A DNA stretch of 64,000 nt from Harmonia axyridis (taxonomy: Eukaryota > Arthropoda > Insecta > Coleoptera > Coccinellidae), in contig NC_059503.1 of the NCBI RefSeq assembly GCF_914767665.1, positions 25,916,001 to 25,980,000 on the forward strand, written 5' to 3'. Made by a program: the position numbers and the translations under genes. Shown here piece by piece: positions 21,355 through 33,105 of the stretch (position 1 is the first letter of the stretch; every line of letters starts with the position of its first letter). The notes beneath the pieces are model-generated. The model did no database searches and was not told the DNA's origin. It worked only from the letters and a program-made list of their open reading frames with translations.

Positions 21355-21938
21355 ATACCCTATGGAGAAACAATTGTAGATACAGCAAAAATATGCGTAT
21401 GAAACATCCCTGAATTTTTGGTGAATTTGGCGGTGAGTATCGGCTAAATATACATTTGCAAATGTATATAATCCGGTCCCTCATTGTTACCAAATCTATT
21501 GTTGACCTTTAAGATCTACACAAAAAAAAAACAACTCGAGGAATTTTGCTATGTCTATAGATGTTCACATAATGGCTTCAAATAAATAATGAATCTAGTA
21601 AAGTAATTATAGTCGAGTTTAGGGATTCACGGCTTGGCTTCATAATCAAGCTACTTAGCTTGAATATCAAGTCAAGTTGCTTGAATATCAAGCCAAGCCG
21701 TCGAGATGAAATACGGCGTTTTTCTTGTTCGATATTTTCCACCTCCTTTCAATTTCTCCATTGAAACAATAATTTTCTCCAGTATGCAATTGAGTATGAG
21801 CAATCTCAAAGGAGTGAATGAAGCAGGAAGTATGAATATCGATATTTTCAATAAGAATGTGTAAGCTTATAGCCAATTAAATATTTTAGTTGGGCTCCGT
21901 CAATATTGTCGACGGAATTGTTAAGTGGTAAACTATTC
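21355..21938 (+). repeat. Block B, second copy (filled site)
   Basis: Duplicate of 17375-17840, with an ~80-bp insertion at 21620-21699 and some extra diverged sequence around 21,500-21,580. Beyond TAAACTATTC it continues into ACTTTGGCAG, whereas the first copy switches to block A. Confidence 0.85.
21620..21699. mobile_element. 80-bp hAT-type mini-insertion
   Basis: Starts TAGGGATTCACGGCTTGGCT and ends CAAGCCAAGCC, so GGCTTGG is inverted at the two sides; the right side lacks the outer TAGGGATTCAC. It is flanked by GTCGAGTT and GTCGAGAT (7 of 8 identical), and the paralogous block has one uninterrupted GTCGAGTT. The same start, TAGGGATTCAC, is the end of the hAT fragment at 50771. It is therefore a tiny non-autonomous relative of that hAT family. 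Confidence 0.75.
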
Positions 21939-22550
21939 ACTTTGGCAGTATTAAGGGCACATGCTGAAGGTAAGTAAGTCTATTCAACCGCGGGAATTAC
22001 CAATTCAAAGGGCCGCAAAGGCTCTAGACGATTACTGGCTCTAATTTATGTATTCTCCTAGCGGAATTAGACCGTGTAAAGAGGGTTGCGTCGCATGAAT
22101 TACTAAATTTAAACCAAAATAACCCATTTGATAATTATAATATTCTCGGAACAGGAGCTTCCTTTCAAAGGAGGTGTTTTCTTGTAAGAAAAGGGACTGA
22201 TTAAGGATTTTCTCAACGGGCAAACTATTAGATGCTCTTAATAATGCACTTGGGTTCGAAGAAACTTTAGTATATAACTAATTTTGCTTTAGTAGGTATA
22301 TGATTAATTCACGATTATCGGCACTGCGTGCCTTCTCGAATGGATTTATTTATGGGCGGAGCTGAAAGAAACAGCTTGACGCTACTATTATCTATTTACC
22401 CAGAGAAGCTGCCAAGTTATCAAGAGACTCGGTGCAAAAAGCATTCAGTCAATCCAAGACTATTTAAGATTTAATCAAATGAAAACTAGGGAAATAAGCC
22501 ATAGCATTTGACTGCTTATTCATTCATGTACTTTCCCCAATTATTTTATT
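21939..22550. other. No recognised gene
   Basis: Unique sequence of moderate GC content. Nothing recognised. Confidence 0.35.
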
Positions 22551-22551
22551 G

Positions 22552-22916
22552 ATATTCTGCTTGAATTTTCTATGCTTCTGAAGATGCTATCGAAACTTTG
22601 CACGAATATTGGAATAGTCATTCTTATTATACACGCAAAACCTCATATAGATCGGATCTATTGTCACGGTAACTTTGGATATGTCTTTTCCATCATTTCT
22701 CTTGGATTTTCCAGTTCTAGTGCGGATGATGTGTTCGTCTAGAAACCTACCTGAAGTTTAAAATTGTTATTGTAATTCAAAACTTAAATTCTCAACTCCG
22801 TTGGTTTTGAAATTTTGTGGAAATAACGGGTAATATTTTTGGTATTTTTCTTGAATTTCCTATAGTTCTGGATATGCTATCACCATGAAAGTTTGCACTA
22901 AGCTTGATATTGTTAT
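22552..22916 (+). repeat. Two copies of the dispersed ~65-bp motif (inverted relative to 441)
   Basis: 22552-22614 (ATTCTGCTTGAATTTTCTAT, then GATGCTATCGAAACTTTGCA) and 22851-22916 (CTTGAATTTCCTATAGTTCT, then GCTATCACCATGAAAGTTTG) are reverse-complement versions of the motif at 567-635. The second ends directly at the small MITE at 22919. Confidence 0.5.
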
Positions 22917-22918
22917 TC

Positions 22919-23052
22919 TACAGGGTGGGCAAATTTCTATGTTTTAGTACTACAACTGTTAAACCAAATGAGATTGACCAAATCTGCTGCCTCATTCTAG
23001 TTATCTTTTTTAAAGTTGTAGTGCTAAAACATCGAAATTTGCCCACCCTGTA
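22919..23052. mobile_element. 134-bp MITE with ~38-bp TIRs
   Basis: TACAGGGTGGGCAAATTTC at the left is mirrored by GAAATTTGCCCACCCTGTA at the right. The inversion continues through GTTTTAGTACTACAACT/AGTTGTAGTGCTAAAAC. The terminal TA on both sides fits a TA target duplication, as in Tc1/mariner-type MITEs. No coding capacity. Confidence 0.85.
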
Positions 23053-24220
23053 TAACTGATTGCTAATTTTCATTTTGATCCTATCCTCATTTTTGAAATT
23101 GATGAAATCTAATAGTCATAATGAACGAAGTGGAAGGAATTACATTTTCTATGTATTGCGGAATTGGAAAAAATGGTAAGGGCAAAAAGGGGTTTCTATG
23201 GTTCTTGAAACAGAGGAATAATGAAAGGAATATATTTCAAATTTTTATTCAATCAGAAACAAATAATTGCTGTCCGCATTAGAGTTAAATATTGAAATTG
23301 AATTGAAATTGAATTTCGAAATGAATTTCCATCAAGCAAGGACCGAATAAATTAAATAAACATAGAAATCGCTCTACTCGCAATTTACTATAATTTGTAA
23401 GCTTTTATACCGACACAACAAAGTTTCTAAAATTCAATTAGGCATTAGTAAAAGTAACTTATATACCTTTGATGGTCAATAATGCTAGTTGACGATGCAG
23501 AGTATTTTCCGCTCCATTGGTAATACTTAATGACTGTCTAATGATCGAGTACACATAAAGATACAGAAAAATAAAGAAAAAACAGGCAATTACCAATGAA
23601 TTGATCGTTCGTTAATGATACGACCCAGAAAAGTTGTCTGACAGATTCATTTTTAATGAAGTGAAATGAATGATAAATGAAATAGAGTTTAGATGGAAAA
23701 TTGTGCATTTTTTATAATCCCATAACAACTTTGGATCGCTGGCGGCACGCGAAGGGCTCGTTAGGTCCATGTACGGCTAGATGAAAAAACTGAACGTGGC
23801 CGTTTTTGCGGTGAGAATACGAACACGTCCCCACGACACAGAATAATTCGCAGTAACGCCATTATATGCACTTGCTGAGTGCGAATCATCTTTTCCAAAG
23901 GATCAAGTCATTCGGAAAACAATATGGTGAAGGCGATATACAAACAACCAGGACAAAATAATAATGCTTTGTTTGCACGTTTATCATGTACAATATTGAC
24001 AAAATTCGATATTCGGCGATATTACATCAATCACTAAGAAAGAGAATTTCAAGCCCCCAATGAGGGAATGTCAATAATGAAGTTCTGCTTAAAGTAAAAA
24101 TGAACTTGATCTCTGAAAATTGTTTTGTCTCGGAACAGCAAGTACTTATTGTTGCGGAAGATTCAATTGAAGGTATTCTTATATTGTGTAACATTATATG
24201 TTTACTAACCCTAATAAATA
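23053..24220. other. No recognised gene
   Basis: Unique AT-rich DNA with a more GC-rich patch at 23,730-23,860. No frame or RNA recognised. Confidence 0.35.
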
Positions 24221-24224
24221 CATA

Positions 24225-24437
24225 TTATACAGGGTTAGAACTATTTAGAGGGGCACTACAGGTGGCTTAAATTACAATAATCGAAATTCTCTTTTTTTCT
24301 GTATAACTCATTTGTTTCTGGAGATAACTTCACGAAATTTGGTTTGTAGCCATTTTCCAATATAGAGATTCTAATGGTGTCGTCAGATTTTTTCTCTTTG
24401 CCATTGTTTCGAAGACGCGATAGCCAATTTTTTTCTA
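24225..24437 (+). repeat. Single arm of the 15.8-kb foldback family
   Basis: Matches the arms of the 15757-16832 element (CTATTTAGAGGGGCACTACA, then 'GTAGCCATTTTCCAATATAG'). It stops at 'ATGGACACCA', where LINE coding sequence begins without a gap. Confidence 0.7.
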
Positions 24438-24872
24438 ATGGACACCACGGACAGCCAAACCACGCTGAGATCCCTGAAATCGTGCTGCCAGGGGTCTCTG
24501 TTGACTTGGGAGTGCCGTAACACCATAAAGCAACTGGCCAGAGGCAATAAAGTGACTCTACTATGTGTACCAGGGCACTGTGGGGTTGAAGGAAATGAAA
24601 AAGCTGATGAACTTGCAAAAAGTGCATCCAGGTTAACACCTGCAGGACCTGAGCCTTTCTGTGGGTTAGGAAAAGACTAATATAAACTCTTCAAATGGAA
24701 TAGTTATGCAAATACATTGTTATATCAACACTCTAGGCTGGCACTAGAATTATCAAATAACTTTGTTGACAGTTGTTATGTGAAACCATCACTTGAGTTT
24801 TTTAAATTATATAGAACAATTTCTACAGACATTGCCAGTAGTACGCTATATAGAGTGCTTGTATCAGCATGA
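24438..24872 (+). pseudogene. LINE RNase H domain and C-terminal fragment
   Basis: The reading starts with DSQTTLRSLKSC, then SLLTWECRNTI, then VTLLCVPGHCGVEGNEKADE. This is the RNase HI part of the polyprotein of Jockey/I-type non-LTR retrotransposons, with the GHxGxxGNExAD signature intact. One in-frame TAA at 24678-24680 interrupts the frame, which then continues to about 24,872 (KPSLEFFKLYRTISTDIASS). The 5' part is missing and is replaced by foldback-family sequence, so this is a truncated, dead copy. Confidence 0.8.
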
Positions 24873-24879
24873 TAATGTA

Positions 24880-25387
24880 ATTAATAGGAATTTTCATCTC
24901 GATTGAATCTGCATCAACGCAAATTGAATTTGAGTTGAATTTTTGATACCATTTCTGGCTCAAAATAAAGACATTGTGACGAAATTATGAAGCGATCGGT
25001 TCGGATAACGAGAGCTAAAAAAAAATAGTTGAGAGTTAATTGATTTTCCCAAACATACATCTCTTCCAAAATACCCACGTAACCGACGGCAACACCTCCG
25101 AGATATGCCATGAAATCTCCATTAGCAGAGCTCGCTGAAGGCGCTATTATGACTTACGCGCCAATTAGAGAGGCACTAATTAATTCGTAGCACTTTTAAC
25201 AATGCGTATCATCAGAAACATTTGCGAACTTACACAGGACGAATTCCGAGATACGGAATCTCCTTAATTATCATGGCGCTCTGAGTCGATTTTAAACCTG
25301 TTGTGATGAAGTATCCGATTCTGTGATATCGGAATCTTTTTGGACCCTCTCATTTTCTACCCCTGCTTTCGCGTCGATTCGAAGATA
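24880..25387. other. No recognised gene
   Basis: Unique DNA between the LINE fragment and the hAT-like element; nothing recognised. Confidence 0.35.
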
Positions 25388-25452
25388 ATCAAGGGTAGGA
25401 CAAAGACTTCGAGTCCCAATTGAACGAGTGAACTCGTTGACGCTTTATTTCA
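25388..25452 (+). repeat. 65-bp direct repeat, left of hAT-like element
   Basis: Identical to 26542-26606 except for one G/A difference. It runs from ATCAAGGGTAGG to 'GACGCTTTATTTCA'. The two copies bracket the 25451-26537 element. Confidence 0.95.
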
Positions 25453-26537
25453 AGGGCGTAGATATATTTTTTCTTGAGGGTAATCGAAAAAAAAATTTTT
25501 ACGACTACTTTTACTCATATCTGTAATGTGAGAAAAAAAAGTTTGATAACGAAGTTTGAACCAAATAACTCGAAATATTTTTTTTATTACCTATTCGGTT
25601 TTTCTTACCTTATACTGGATGTTCCTAAATTAGAGTTACGGAGGAAAATGATATTCCTTGATTAATTTTAAGAATAAAAAGTCCCATGAATATGAGCCCG
25701 CAAACGCTTTGTTTTCGAGATACAGGGTGCTTCTAGTGTGTCGTATTTTTAAGTGATGCTGAGATCAGTTTATCAAATCTTCATTAATTATAGCTACAGA
25801 GTGGGTAAACAAGTACCAAAACTTTTAATTGATTCATTTATTACAGCTCACCAGCAGAATCTCTAATATGATTTGGATTTTCCTGAGGATTACTAGAGAG
25901 CTGTTTGAAATTTTTTCTCGATACCCGATACGATGATACGATGAAACTATTACAAACCAAAAGGTGTAGTACTGGACCAGAGTTTTTTTTACATATTCTT
26001 AACTACCAGCACTTCACCAAAATATAGTTCTGAAGGGAAGAATCAGACACCCTTCCAGAAAAAATATCACCCTGTCGATTTGCATTCAAAATTAGCATAT
26101 AACAAAACGAATACTTCAAATTGAAATATCTATGGCAAATTCAAATTAAATATCTTGTGGAGGGAAGGTTCTATTTCTATGACTACAGCATTGAAATTTT
26201 GTGACGAGAATAATACAAAAAACCGAAAACGACCAATGCAAAAATCACATATGGCAAATAAGAAACCGACAAAGCGGATATATGAAGGAAAATAATAAAC
26301 CTCGGGCACAGACGTGCTCGTAGTGCAACGAAAGTACTCATCTTGAAAGCGATAATAAACTCCTAAACCGTAAAAGGATGCGATTTTATACTGCCGTGTG
26401 GATTTCGACGAAAAGTAAAATGATTACTAGTTCATTTTATGAAAATATATTCTTTGTCTTTGCGATAATTCTGTAATTTTATATTCTGTAAATCTTGAGA
26501 GTGGTAATTACCAGTACCCCCCTTTTCTACGCCCTTG
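25451..26537 (-). mobile_element. Inverted copy of the 1.1-1.3-kb hAT-like element
   Basis: The reverse complement aligns along most of 18733-20016. The plus-strand left end is CAAGGGCGTAGATAT and the right end TTCTACGCCCTTG, so both TIRs are present. It is about 200 bp shorter than the first copy. There is no 8-bp duplication (CTTTATTT against GACCATCA); instead 65-bp direct repeats flank it. No transposase frame. Confidence 0.8.
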
Positions 26538-26541
26538 GACC

Positions 26542-26606
26542 ATCAAGGGTAGGACAAAAACTTCGAGTCCCAATTGAACGAGTGAACTCGTTGACGCTTT
26601 ATTTCA
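26542..26606 (+). repeat. 65-bp direct repeat, right of hAT-like element
   Basis: Second copy of 25388-25452, four bases beyond the element's right end. It continues into CAAGTGAGTAAAATC, which is presumably the original locus sequence. Confidence 0.95.
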
Positions 26607-27309
26607 CAAGTGAGTAAAATCACGCGCGAAATTCGAAAACAGTAAGTTCCCCGGCAAATCGGCGATCAATATAAGAGACCCCCTGTATACGGCCGGATCG
26701 TAAAAGCCCAGGAACAATGGAAACAGCCGTTCGAAGGCGGCGTTCCGCGAAAATGAAAACAAAAGAGGTCGCAGCTGTCGGGGGATCCCCTGCGGAATAA
26801 TAAGTGCCAACCTAATTGAGAAAAAAACACCAGTATGTTTTCTTAGCGGGTCGCTTTAATTAAAACGGGGTTTAGCCGGTAATTGCTGCAGATTTAAAGA
26901 GAAAAGAGTTTAAATCCGTCTTGTCTCGGCGTAACTGAAGGACCGATAGAGCAGTGAATGCTCGGAATTGGCCCTTTGAATGGGAGGGGAGGGGGGGTTT
27001 AGTTCGGTTTGAACTGCGGAATTGGAGAAAGAACCAGCCCTCGGGGTAATTTCTCAGGCTTTTCATGGGATAACTATTAGTTCCCTACTTTCGGAACTAT
27101 TGATGTCGAATGCAACTTTATACGGTTTCAGTTGAACTTTCAATAATTCAGTGAATTATCTTTCGACAAAATACTAAGTGATATAAGTTTGATGCATTTT
27201 AAAGTACAAAAAGGGAAGTTACTTATTTAAAGGTATTGATAACTTCAACAACATAATGATCAAGTTATCATTGAACTCGCAAGTTATTCATGAAATATAT
27301 GAATTTCTC
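26607..27309. other. GC-richer unique island
   Basis: 26,620-27,060 has elevated GC and CpG. Minus-strand frames (26810-26604 and 27066-26872) carry no recognisable motif. Candidate conserved non-coding region. Confidence 0.3.
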
Positions 27310-27847
27310 CATTTCAGTATCGTAATGAGTTCATTACAGTATTAAAAACAGTGCTGTTATGAACTCATTACAGCATTATTTTCAGTTATATTTTTCGTTT
27401 TGTGGATCTCTCACTGACCTCCGATCCTATCAAATTTCAACATACTTCAATTGTCAGTAATATATAATTTGGATATAGTGAAATCATTTGCAACTTTATT
27501 CACAATTTATCCTGATTCTGGTGGTGTTAAATCGATTTCATTAGACATAATTCACGAATTTTATGTGTAAATATAAATTTTTTCAAAATTCGAAACGTAC
27601 GATTAGAATTCAAATTCCGTAATTTGTCAATTTTTGTAACATTCACACCAACTGCCAAAACAAAAGTGACTACAAAAGTCACTAGCATGTATAATCTGAA
27701 TTTTTCATTGAACTTCTACAACATTTCACGAAACTTGACTGAAATAGAAAAAATATCGTCTAATATTCGTTGCAGAACGCAATTCCAACACTCGTGCAAT
27801 TTCGCATTCGTGTTGGAATAGGAGCCCATTCTGCAACTTGTTTCAGA
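27310..27847 (-). mobile_element. Hairpin-ended tyrosine-recombinase element, copy 3
   Basis: Reverse-complement copy of 12653-13217. Its 5' hairpin is at 27847-27759 (TTGCAGAATGGGCTCCTATT on the minus strand; apex partly deleted). The leader and the ATG are at 27548. The 3' hairpin is at 27371-27322 with the same 16-bp stem and 18-base loop. About 538 bp; no complete gene. Confidence 0.65.
27507..27548 (-). pseudogene. Start of the recombinase frame in copy 3
   Basis: The minus-strand ATG opens MSNEIDLTPPESG and then a stop. Placement relative to both hairpins is the same as in copy 1. Conservation of the first codons in all three copies argues that the ATG is the genuine start of the ancestral gene. 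Confidence 0.5.
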
Positions 27848-28163
27848 ATATACTATTATGATTGACTTCGTACAGAGGCATGGTTTGAACTGAACTTCAA
27901 TTTTTTAGTTCTTAGTTTTCATGTAATTCAACCAATAATTATCTCATTAGCGACCAAGATTTAATTTACACTATATATGCATTAGACACTAACAGATTGG
28001 CAAGTTACCATTAAGGTACCTAACTACACATAACTTTTGAAGAAATTGGCAAATATTATTGTGCTAGGTATTTACACTTGATAGTGAATTTTTATATGCA
28101 TAGTGGTCTGAGTAATGAGATAAAGCATAGGCGTAGCCTGCAAATTGTCTAGTGATATAGTGT

Positions 28164-28379
28164 TATAGTATATCCAAAGTCACCTGAACTAGTCTATAAA
28201 AACGCTTGGCCATAGATATCCCTTTGAAGTGGATACCGCGATCCGCTTAATACCAGGGTTTATTTGAAAGTATTTTTAGGCAATAAATTCACTGGCACCA
28301 AAAGAATTTCTGGAAACTTGGACAACCCTACTATAATCGAAATATTCAGCTTCCTCCAAGTGACTTTGGATATACTATA
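28164..28379. mobile_element. 216-bp MITE with perfect 20-bp TIRs
   Basis: TATAGTATATCCAAAGTCAC at 28164-28183 is exactly inverted at 28360-28379. The interior is AT-rich and has no coding capacity. The terminal TA suggests a TA target duplication of Tc1/mariner type. Confidence 0.85.
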
Positions 28380-29311
28380 CATACAGAAGGCATAACTGTT
28401 GGACGCAAGTTGTGTTTACGACCTTGTATCCCTCTCACCATGATTGTTGGAATTGTTTTTACTTGCGAATGAAATACTTTATGAAAGCTGAGAAGTACCT
28501 ACAGATTTGTTTCTAGTTTGAACAACGCTGAAAAAAGGGCTAATAAGTTTCGAAACCATGAATTAGTCAAATTGGACTAATAAAATGCGAAATATTGAGA
28601 ATTTGACTGGAACACCGGAATAAATGAATGCTTCTATGCTGTCTAGATCTTCTCTTGAATATAAGAGCAACCAATTTTCTGGATAATACGATTCATGAAT
28701 TTTTTCGAAGAAAAAAAATATTTTTCGTATGTTGCTGAAATTAATATGACTAATCTATACACCTATTCACGATTTTCAATACAAAAGTAACAACTAGAAG
28801 TTTAGCATTAATTTTGAATAAATAGCCCTCAAGTAAAGTTAGATTTAAACAACAATTCGATTCATCCCTATGCGTTAGTTCATCCAAATTGAAAGCATGA
28901 ATGTATTTTCAATGTGTATCTATTTGTCGAGATTACATGTTGAACGTTTATCTTCAGACAAAACAAAGTTCATTGTTTGGTCTGAAAACTAGCGTAGTTC
29001 GAAACTACAGTGACATGTAATCTGCAATGAGTGCATTTGAGTAGTAAATACTTAGCAAACACATTTGTGTTGATATTTCTACGCTATTAGCTCTTTCATG
29101 CAGCCTTTAATATTAACATGAACGTTTTCTACACTCAGGTTGAAGATGTAGAAAATAAATCAGTTTTGAAATGTGAAGAAGCCAATTGAAAATCAAATCT
29201 TATGCGATTTCATAATAATCATAAAATCCACTTCTATCGTATACTTATTTGTCATAACAAAATAAAAATGGGAACAAACGGCCAAACCGAATATTCACAG
29301 TTTTTTTTTTT
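28380..29311. other. No recognised gene
   Basis: AT-rich unique sequence. A homopolymer T run (29,301-29,311) immediately precedes the transposase relic. Confidence 0.35.
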
Positions 29312-29727
29312 GGTGAGACCAGTTTGGCGTAGTGTATTCTGAGTTGTTATAACCGACTGAAACAATCACAGGCGATCGTTATCGAACGCAAATAATGCGT
29401 TAGAGCCGAGCATTGAAAGACAAACGGTCGCAATACAACGAGAGACATGATAAGGTGATTCTACTGCATGGCAATGCTCGACCCCATGTTGCGAAATTGG
29501 TCAAGACATATTTGGAAACGTTGAAATGGGAAGTCTTACGCCACCCGCCGTGTTCTCCAGACGTTGCTCCCTTGGACTATCACTTATTCCGATCAATGGC
29601 ACACGGCTTGGCTGACCACCACTGGCCAGGGATAGACAATACTTTGAATCAAAAATGTATGACCAGTTATTTTACAATTAAGCCTCGAATTTCGGAAAAA
29701 ACGGCGGAAGCAAAGTTATACGCCTAT
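29312..29727 (+). pseudogene. Mariner-like transposase relic (HGN, maT/mellifera-like)
   Basis: The reading is W(stop)DQFGVVYSELL(stop), then ETITGDRYRTQIMR(stop), then SQYNERHDKVILLHGNARPH, then WEVLRHPPCSPDVAPLDYHL. It is the second half of a mariner-family DDD transposase. The second catalytic Asp of the usual HDNARPH motif is Gly here, so the enzyme is dead. The last Asp (APLDYHLF) is kept. Three in-frame stops precede position 29413. After AHGLADHH the family pattern is lost. I infer an internal deletion, with the downstream 'TTTCGGAAAAAACGGCGGAA' being element 3' end or TIR. Confidence 0.8.
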
Positions 29728-29769
29728 GTAGTTGTTAATGAATTGAGATATTCTATCAGGAAAGAATGA

Positions 29770-31495
29770 ATACTTTTTAATCATATTGAATAGCCTAAAT
29801 ATATCAAATCAAAACTGGAAAATATTTCTTGTTCCATTTGCACCTCAGTGACAATTATGATTTATGATCACATATAGATGAAATATATTAAGTCAATTTA
29901 GAAAATGAGAAGGTAATTGATCTGTAGGATGAAAAATCGATTTGATTGACTCAGGAAATTAACTTTGAAAATCCAAGTTGCTATAATAACTTATGTGACC
30001 AATTTTAATGTTAAATAAATCGGTAATCTCCTTATTGTGAAAGAGTGGATACAAAGAGGATTTATTTTCAATATCAGAATGTAGATATATACGGATTTAA
30101 AAGCGACACAAAGAGAACGAATGAGCAGATTACTAACCGATTGTGGGCAAATAATGTTCACGCGATTCTTCATATTACCCTTAAACCTCGAAAAATGTTT
30201 ATCCTTCATTGGTTCCTTTCCGTGAACCAGAGCGCAAAAATTTCAATTTCTGAGGGAATTTCTCGGTGTCAGGGATATAGAGGAAGTTGTAGTAGATGAG
30301 GATTCATAAGGTGAGATTTGTTGCGTCTTTCCACCACGGAAAATCTCATATGTGTGCAACTATATGGGAAGCGATGGCTGGGGGGAATATTATCCCAATT
30401 TCATATATCTAGAGTAATGATCTTCCCCAGATTCAATCTTGAACGTGTTAGCGTCCCAAACCGCGATATGAAACGTTGCCGTGGATCTTTTCCAAAATTG
30501 GACCCAGATCCCAAGTCGGCCTTCTGAAAGAACTAGAACGCACGCAGATCTAGCAATTTAAAAAGAAGTTGAGAGGAAAACTTGGAACACTCGAATAAGG
30601 AGGTTCGTTTTCCACTATTCTGTACGGTCCTAGAGAAAACTTGAGAATCATTGAACACGAGGACCCTTTGAAGTCGGGGTTTTCACCTCAGTTTCAAGCT
30701 AAATAAGTAGAGTGGAGTGAAAATTGAAAGAATAGCAACTACTTGTTACGTTGCAGCGCACGAGAGCGCTGCTTCGTTTTCACCCTTTTCGTTGCTGTAA
30801 TTATTTTTGAGGGCCCAGGGAAAAACACGGGATCTTTCAAAGTCTTGCGAGTGAGCGAGTTCTTGGTGGTTTTAATTCTAGAAAAATGAAGGTGATAATT
30901 GTCGTCGCTTTTTTTCTTTTTATCGGAGTAGTTTTTGTGGATAGAATAATTTTTCAGCTATAATTTAAATCTTGATGATTGCTATCAAATCTATTCATCC
31001 TATGATTAAGTTTAATTCCCTAATTTCTCAGTTTCGGAAAAAAATACTTCCACTAACATACAGATGAAAATACTATCTGCGATTGTCATAATTTAATGCA
31101 TATATTATTATTTATATTTCTTTTTAATTTTCGAAATGCGACTCTCACTGTTCCTCAATGAAAATTAATGTATTCAGCATTATTTTAATTTGGGGCAAAG
31201 GATAAATTGTGAAATTGGACATAAGATTTTATCGACTTCGCGATAGAATTTTCTCCAGAATTCCAGGTCCTTAATCAAGAATTTCTTTCATTCTGAAAAA
31301 AATTAAAAACAACACTCTGCAGTAGAGTTCAAAAATATTTGAATGCATAACGCGAAATGACTAAAAAAGATCGTTAGTGAAATGATGATGTGAACAAGTC
31401 TGAATAATAGGTACATTTGAAAACAATTTATCAAATCATATATAATTACAAACGCTCTTAGGATGGGTTCAAAATGTTGACTTCAGTTTCTATAA
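29770..31495. other. No recognised gene; GC-richer around 30.2-30.9 kb
   Basis: 30,180-30,880 is less AT-rich and looks single-copy. Short frames (for example 30318-30527) show no domain. Nothing recognised at 30,900-31,495. Confidence 0.35.
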
Positions 31496-31499
31496 ATTT

Positions 31500-31900
31500 G
31501 TTGACTATACTAATCAAATTAAGAACCGATTTCCAAATTATATAGGGATTAGTCCGTATCTTATCATATGCTTCGGTACAGTCAAGTGTTGTTAGGTCAA
31601 GAGATCGAGGTGGTCATGCCATTGGTCCACCCTGGCAAATCCATCTATTAGAAAAGGAGCTTTCCAAAGTATTCCCGATTTGCATTGAGAAATGAGATGG
31701 TAAGTCGCCAAGGTGGCAAATGACTGCTCTTTGAGAGATGTAGAAGGTGAAAAAAATAGTCCTTATAAATTATGATAGACCTGTCCATAAGTTTTTCTTC
31801 AAGATAATAAGGGCCGATTAATTTATTATTATGAATTGTTGTGCACCACACATTTACACTGATAAGCCCCTAGTATAGTTTTTCTATCAAAGGGATTTTC
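31500..31900 (-). pseudogene. MLE/IS630-type transposase relic
   Basis: The minus strand reads GLISVNVWCTTIHNNKLIGP, then YYLEEKLMDRSI. After a frameshift comes PSHFSMQIGNTLESSFSNRW, then PPRSLDLTTLD. This order (INVW.., LIGPYxLxxxL, HFS...V..L, NRWIGRGGP, PPRSPDLTPLDF) is the central and late part of a common insect mariner-like transposase. The last catalytic Asp is readable, the second is degraded, and the region after it is missing. Confidence 0.65.
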
Positions 31901-31904
31901 CTGT

Positions 31905-33050
31905 TACAAAGGGTGCTTAATTCGGGTATCATTTATTCCACCGAGCTTCAAAATAATAATTACAGGGAATGAGACTTAATAAGAGCCAGGTGTGCAATGG
32001 AACATGCGCGAGCAATTTATTTACTTACGTTGATGTGATCAGAAAAATCGAAATTTCAATTTCACCATTCATACAAAAATCACAAAGATCAGTTGACTGC
32101 TTCAAAAGTTCCAGCCGTTTAAAACTTTTCGGAAACACCTTGTATCTGACTGTCCTGCTGTGTCTTCAAATTTAACATCCCAACGCACGCAGATGTCTTC
32201 TATCTTCACCTTGTCCACCCTGTATAGTCCTTATTTGAATTTAACGAGTTCAGTTCGTTGTTCCAACCAACGCTTATGGTTCTACAAGAAGAGCCCGAAT
32301 GTGAATAATACCTTATGTACCTTGTTAATTAGGAAAACGCTAATTAATCTAATATTCGGTTACAGAGTGCCATGGAGCAGTCGCGTGCACAACGCGAAGC
32401 CATGCGGAAGTAATGAACAACTGTGCTCCCTCATCGATCGTCGTTCTTCGGCCATGTTTCAGATACAGAATTGTCATTCATCGAGTTTTTCCTTCAATGA
32501 TCCAAGAATCCACCTTCGGAATTTGTCCTCCCATTTGTACAATTTTCTTAGATTCTTTTTAAGCATTCAATAAAATAGTAATTATACAGGGTGCCAAAGT
32601 TCTAAGATATTTTTGTAATCAAAGTACTTCCGTTTAAAAAAGATGAAAATAATTTTTCGGAAAAAAATTTATTTTTTCATTTTTTCATGATTTGCTCAAG
32701 TATTCAATCCTCATTGGCTTTCTACAATCAACTGTTGTTGTTGCATTTATCCAAATAGTTTTCCAAATATCGATAAAACAAACTGAAAATACGAAAAAAT
32801 GCATTTTCATTATAATTATTCCCAATAAGCGTGAACCGTCTTCACATTTCAGAATGAAGGAATATCTCGGCATTCACTGAGTTTAAAAAATATATTAACA
32901 GGGTGATGCAAATTGTGAACTAAATTCGACTATAACTATTGTAGAACCCTGTTTTGTTGTAATGATTACGTTGGATTCAGCGAGAAAAAATTTTGTCTTC
33001 CAAGATGAACACCACTGCATTTGTCCACCTTCAGGGGGAGAAGCCACCTC
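31905..33050. other. Unassigned stretch with TACAGGGTG-type ends
   Basis: Contains 'CCACCCTGTATAG' near 32,214 and 'TACAGGGTGCC' at 32,586, the signatures of TA-inserting short repeats, but paired ends could not be set. A 137-codon plus-strand frame (32160-32573) resembles no known protein. Confidence 0.35.
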
Positions 33051-33105
33051 TAGCCACATTGGCTCACTCGAATCAGATCCTCAAGACATCAGATAAACGA
33101 GCATC

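Noticed and set aside
32160..32573. 137-codon plus-strand frame as a gene
   Set aside because: Low-complexity Ser/Leu/Asn content, no recognised family, and a CCACCCTGTATAG repeat end falls inside it.
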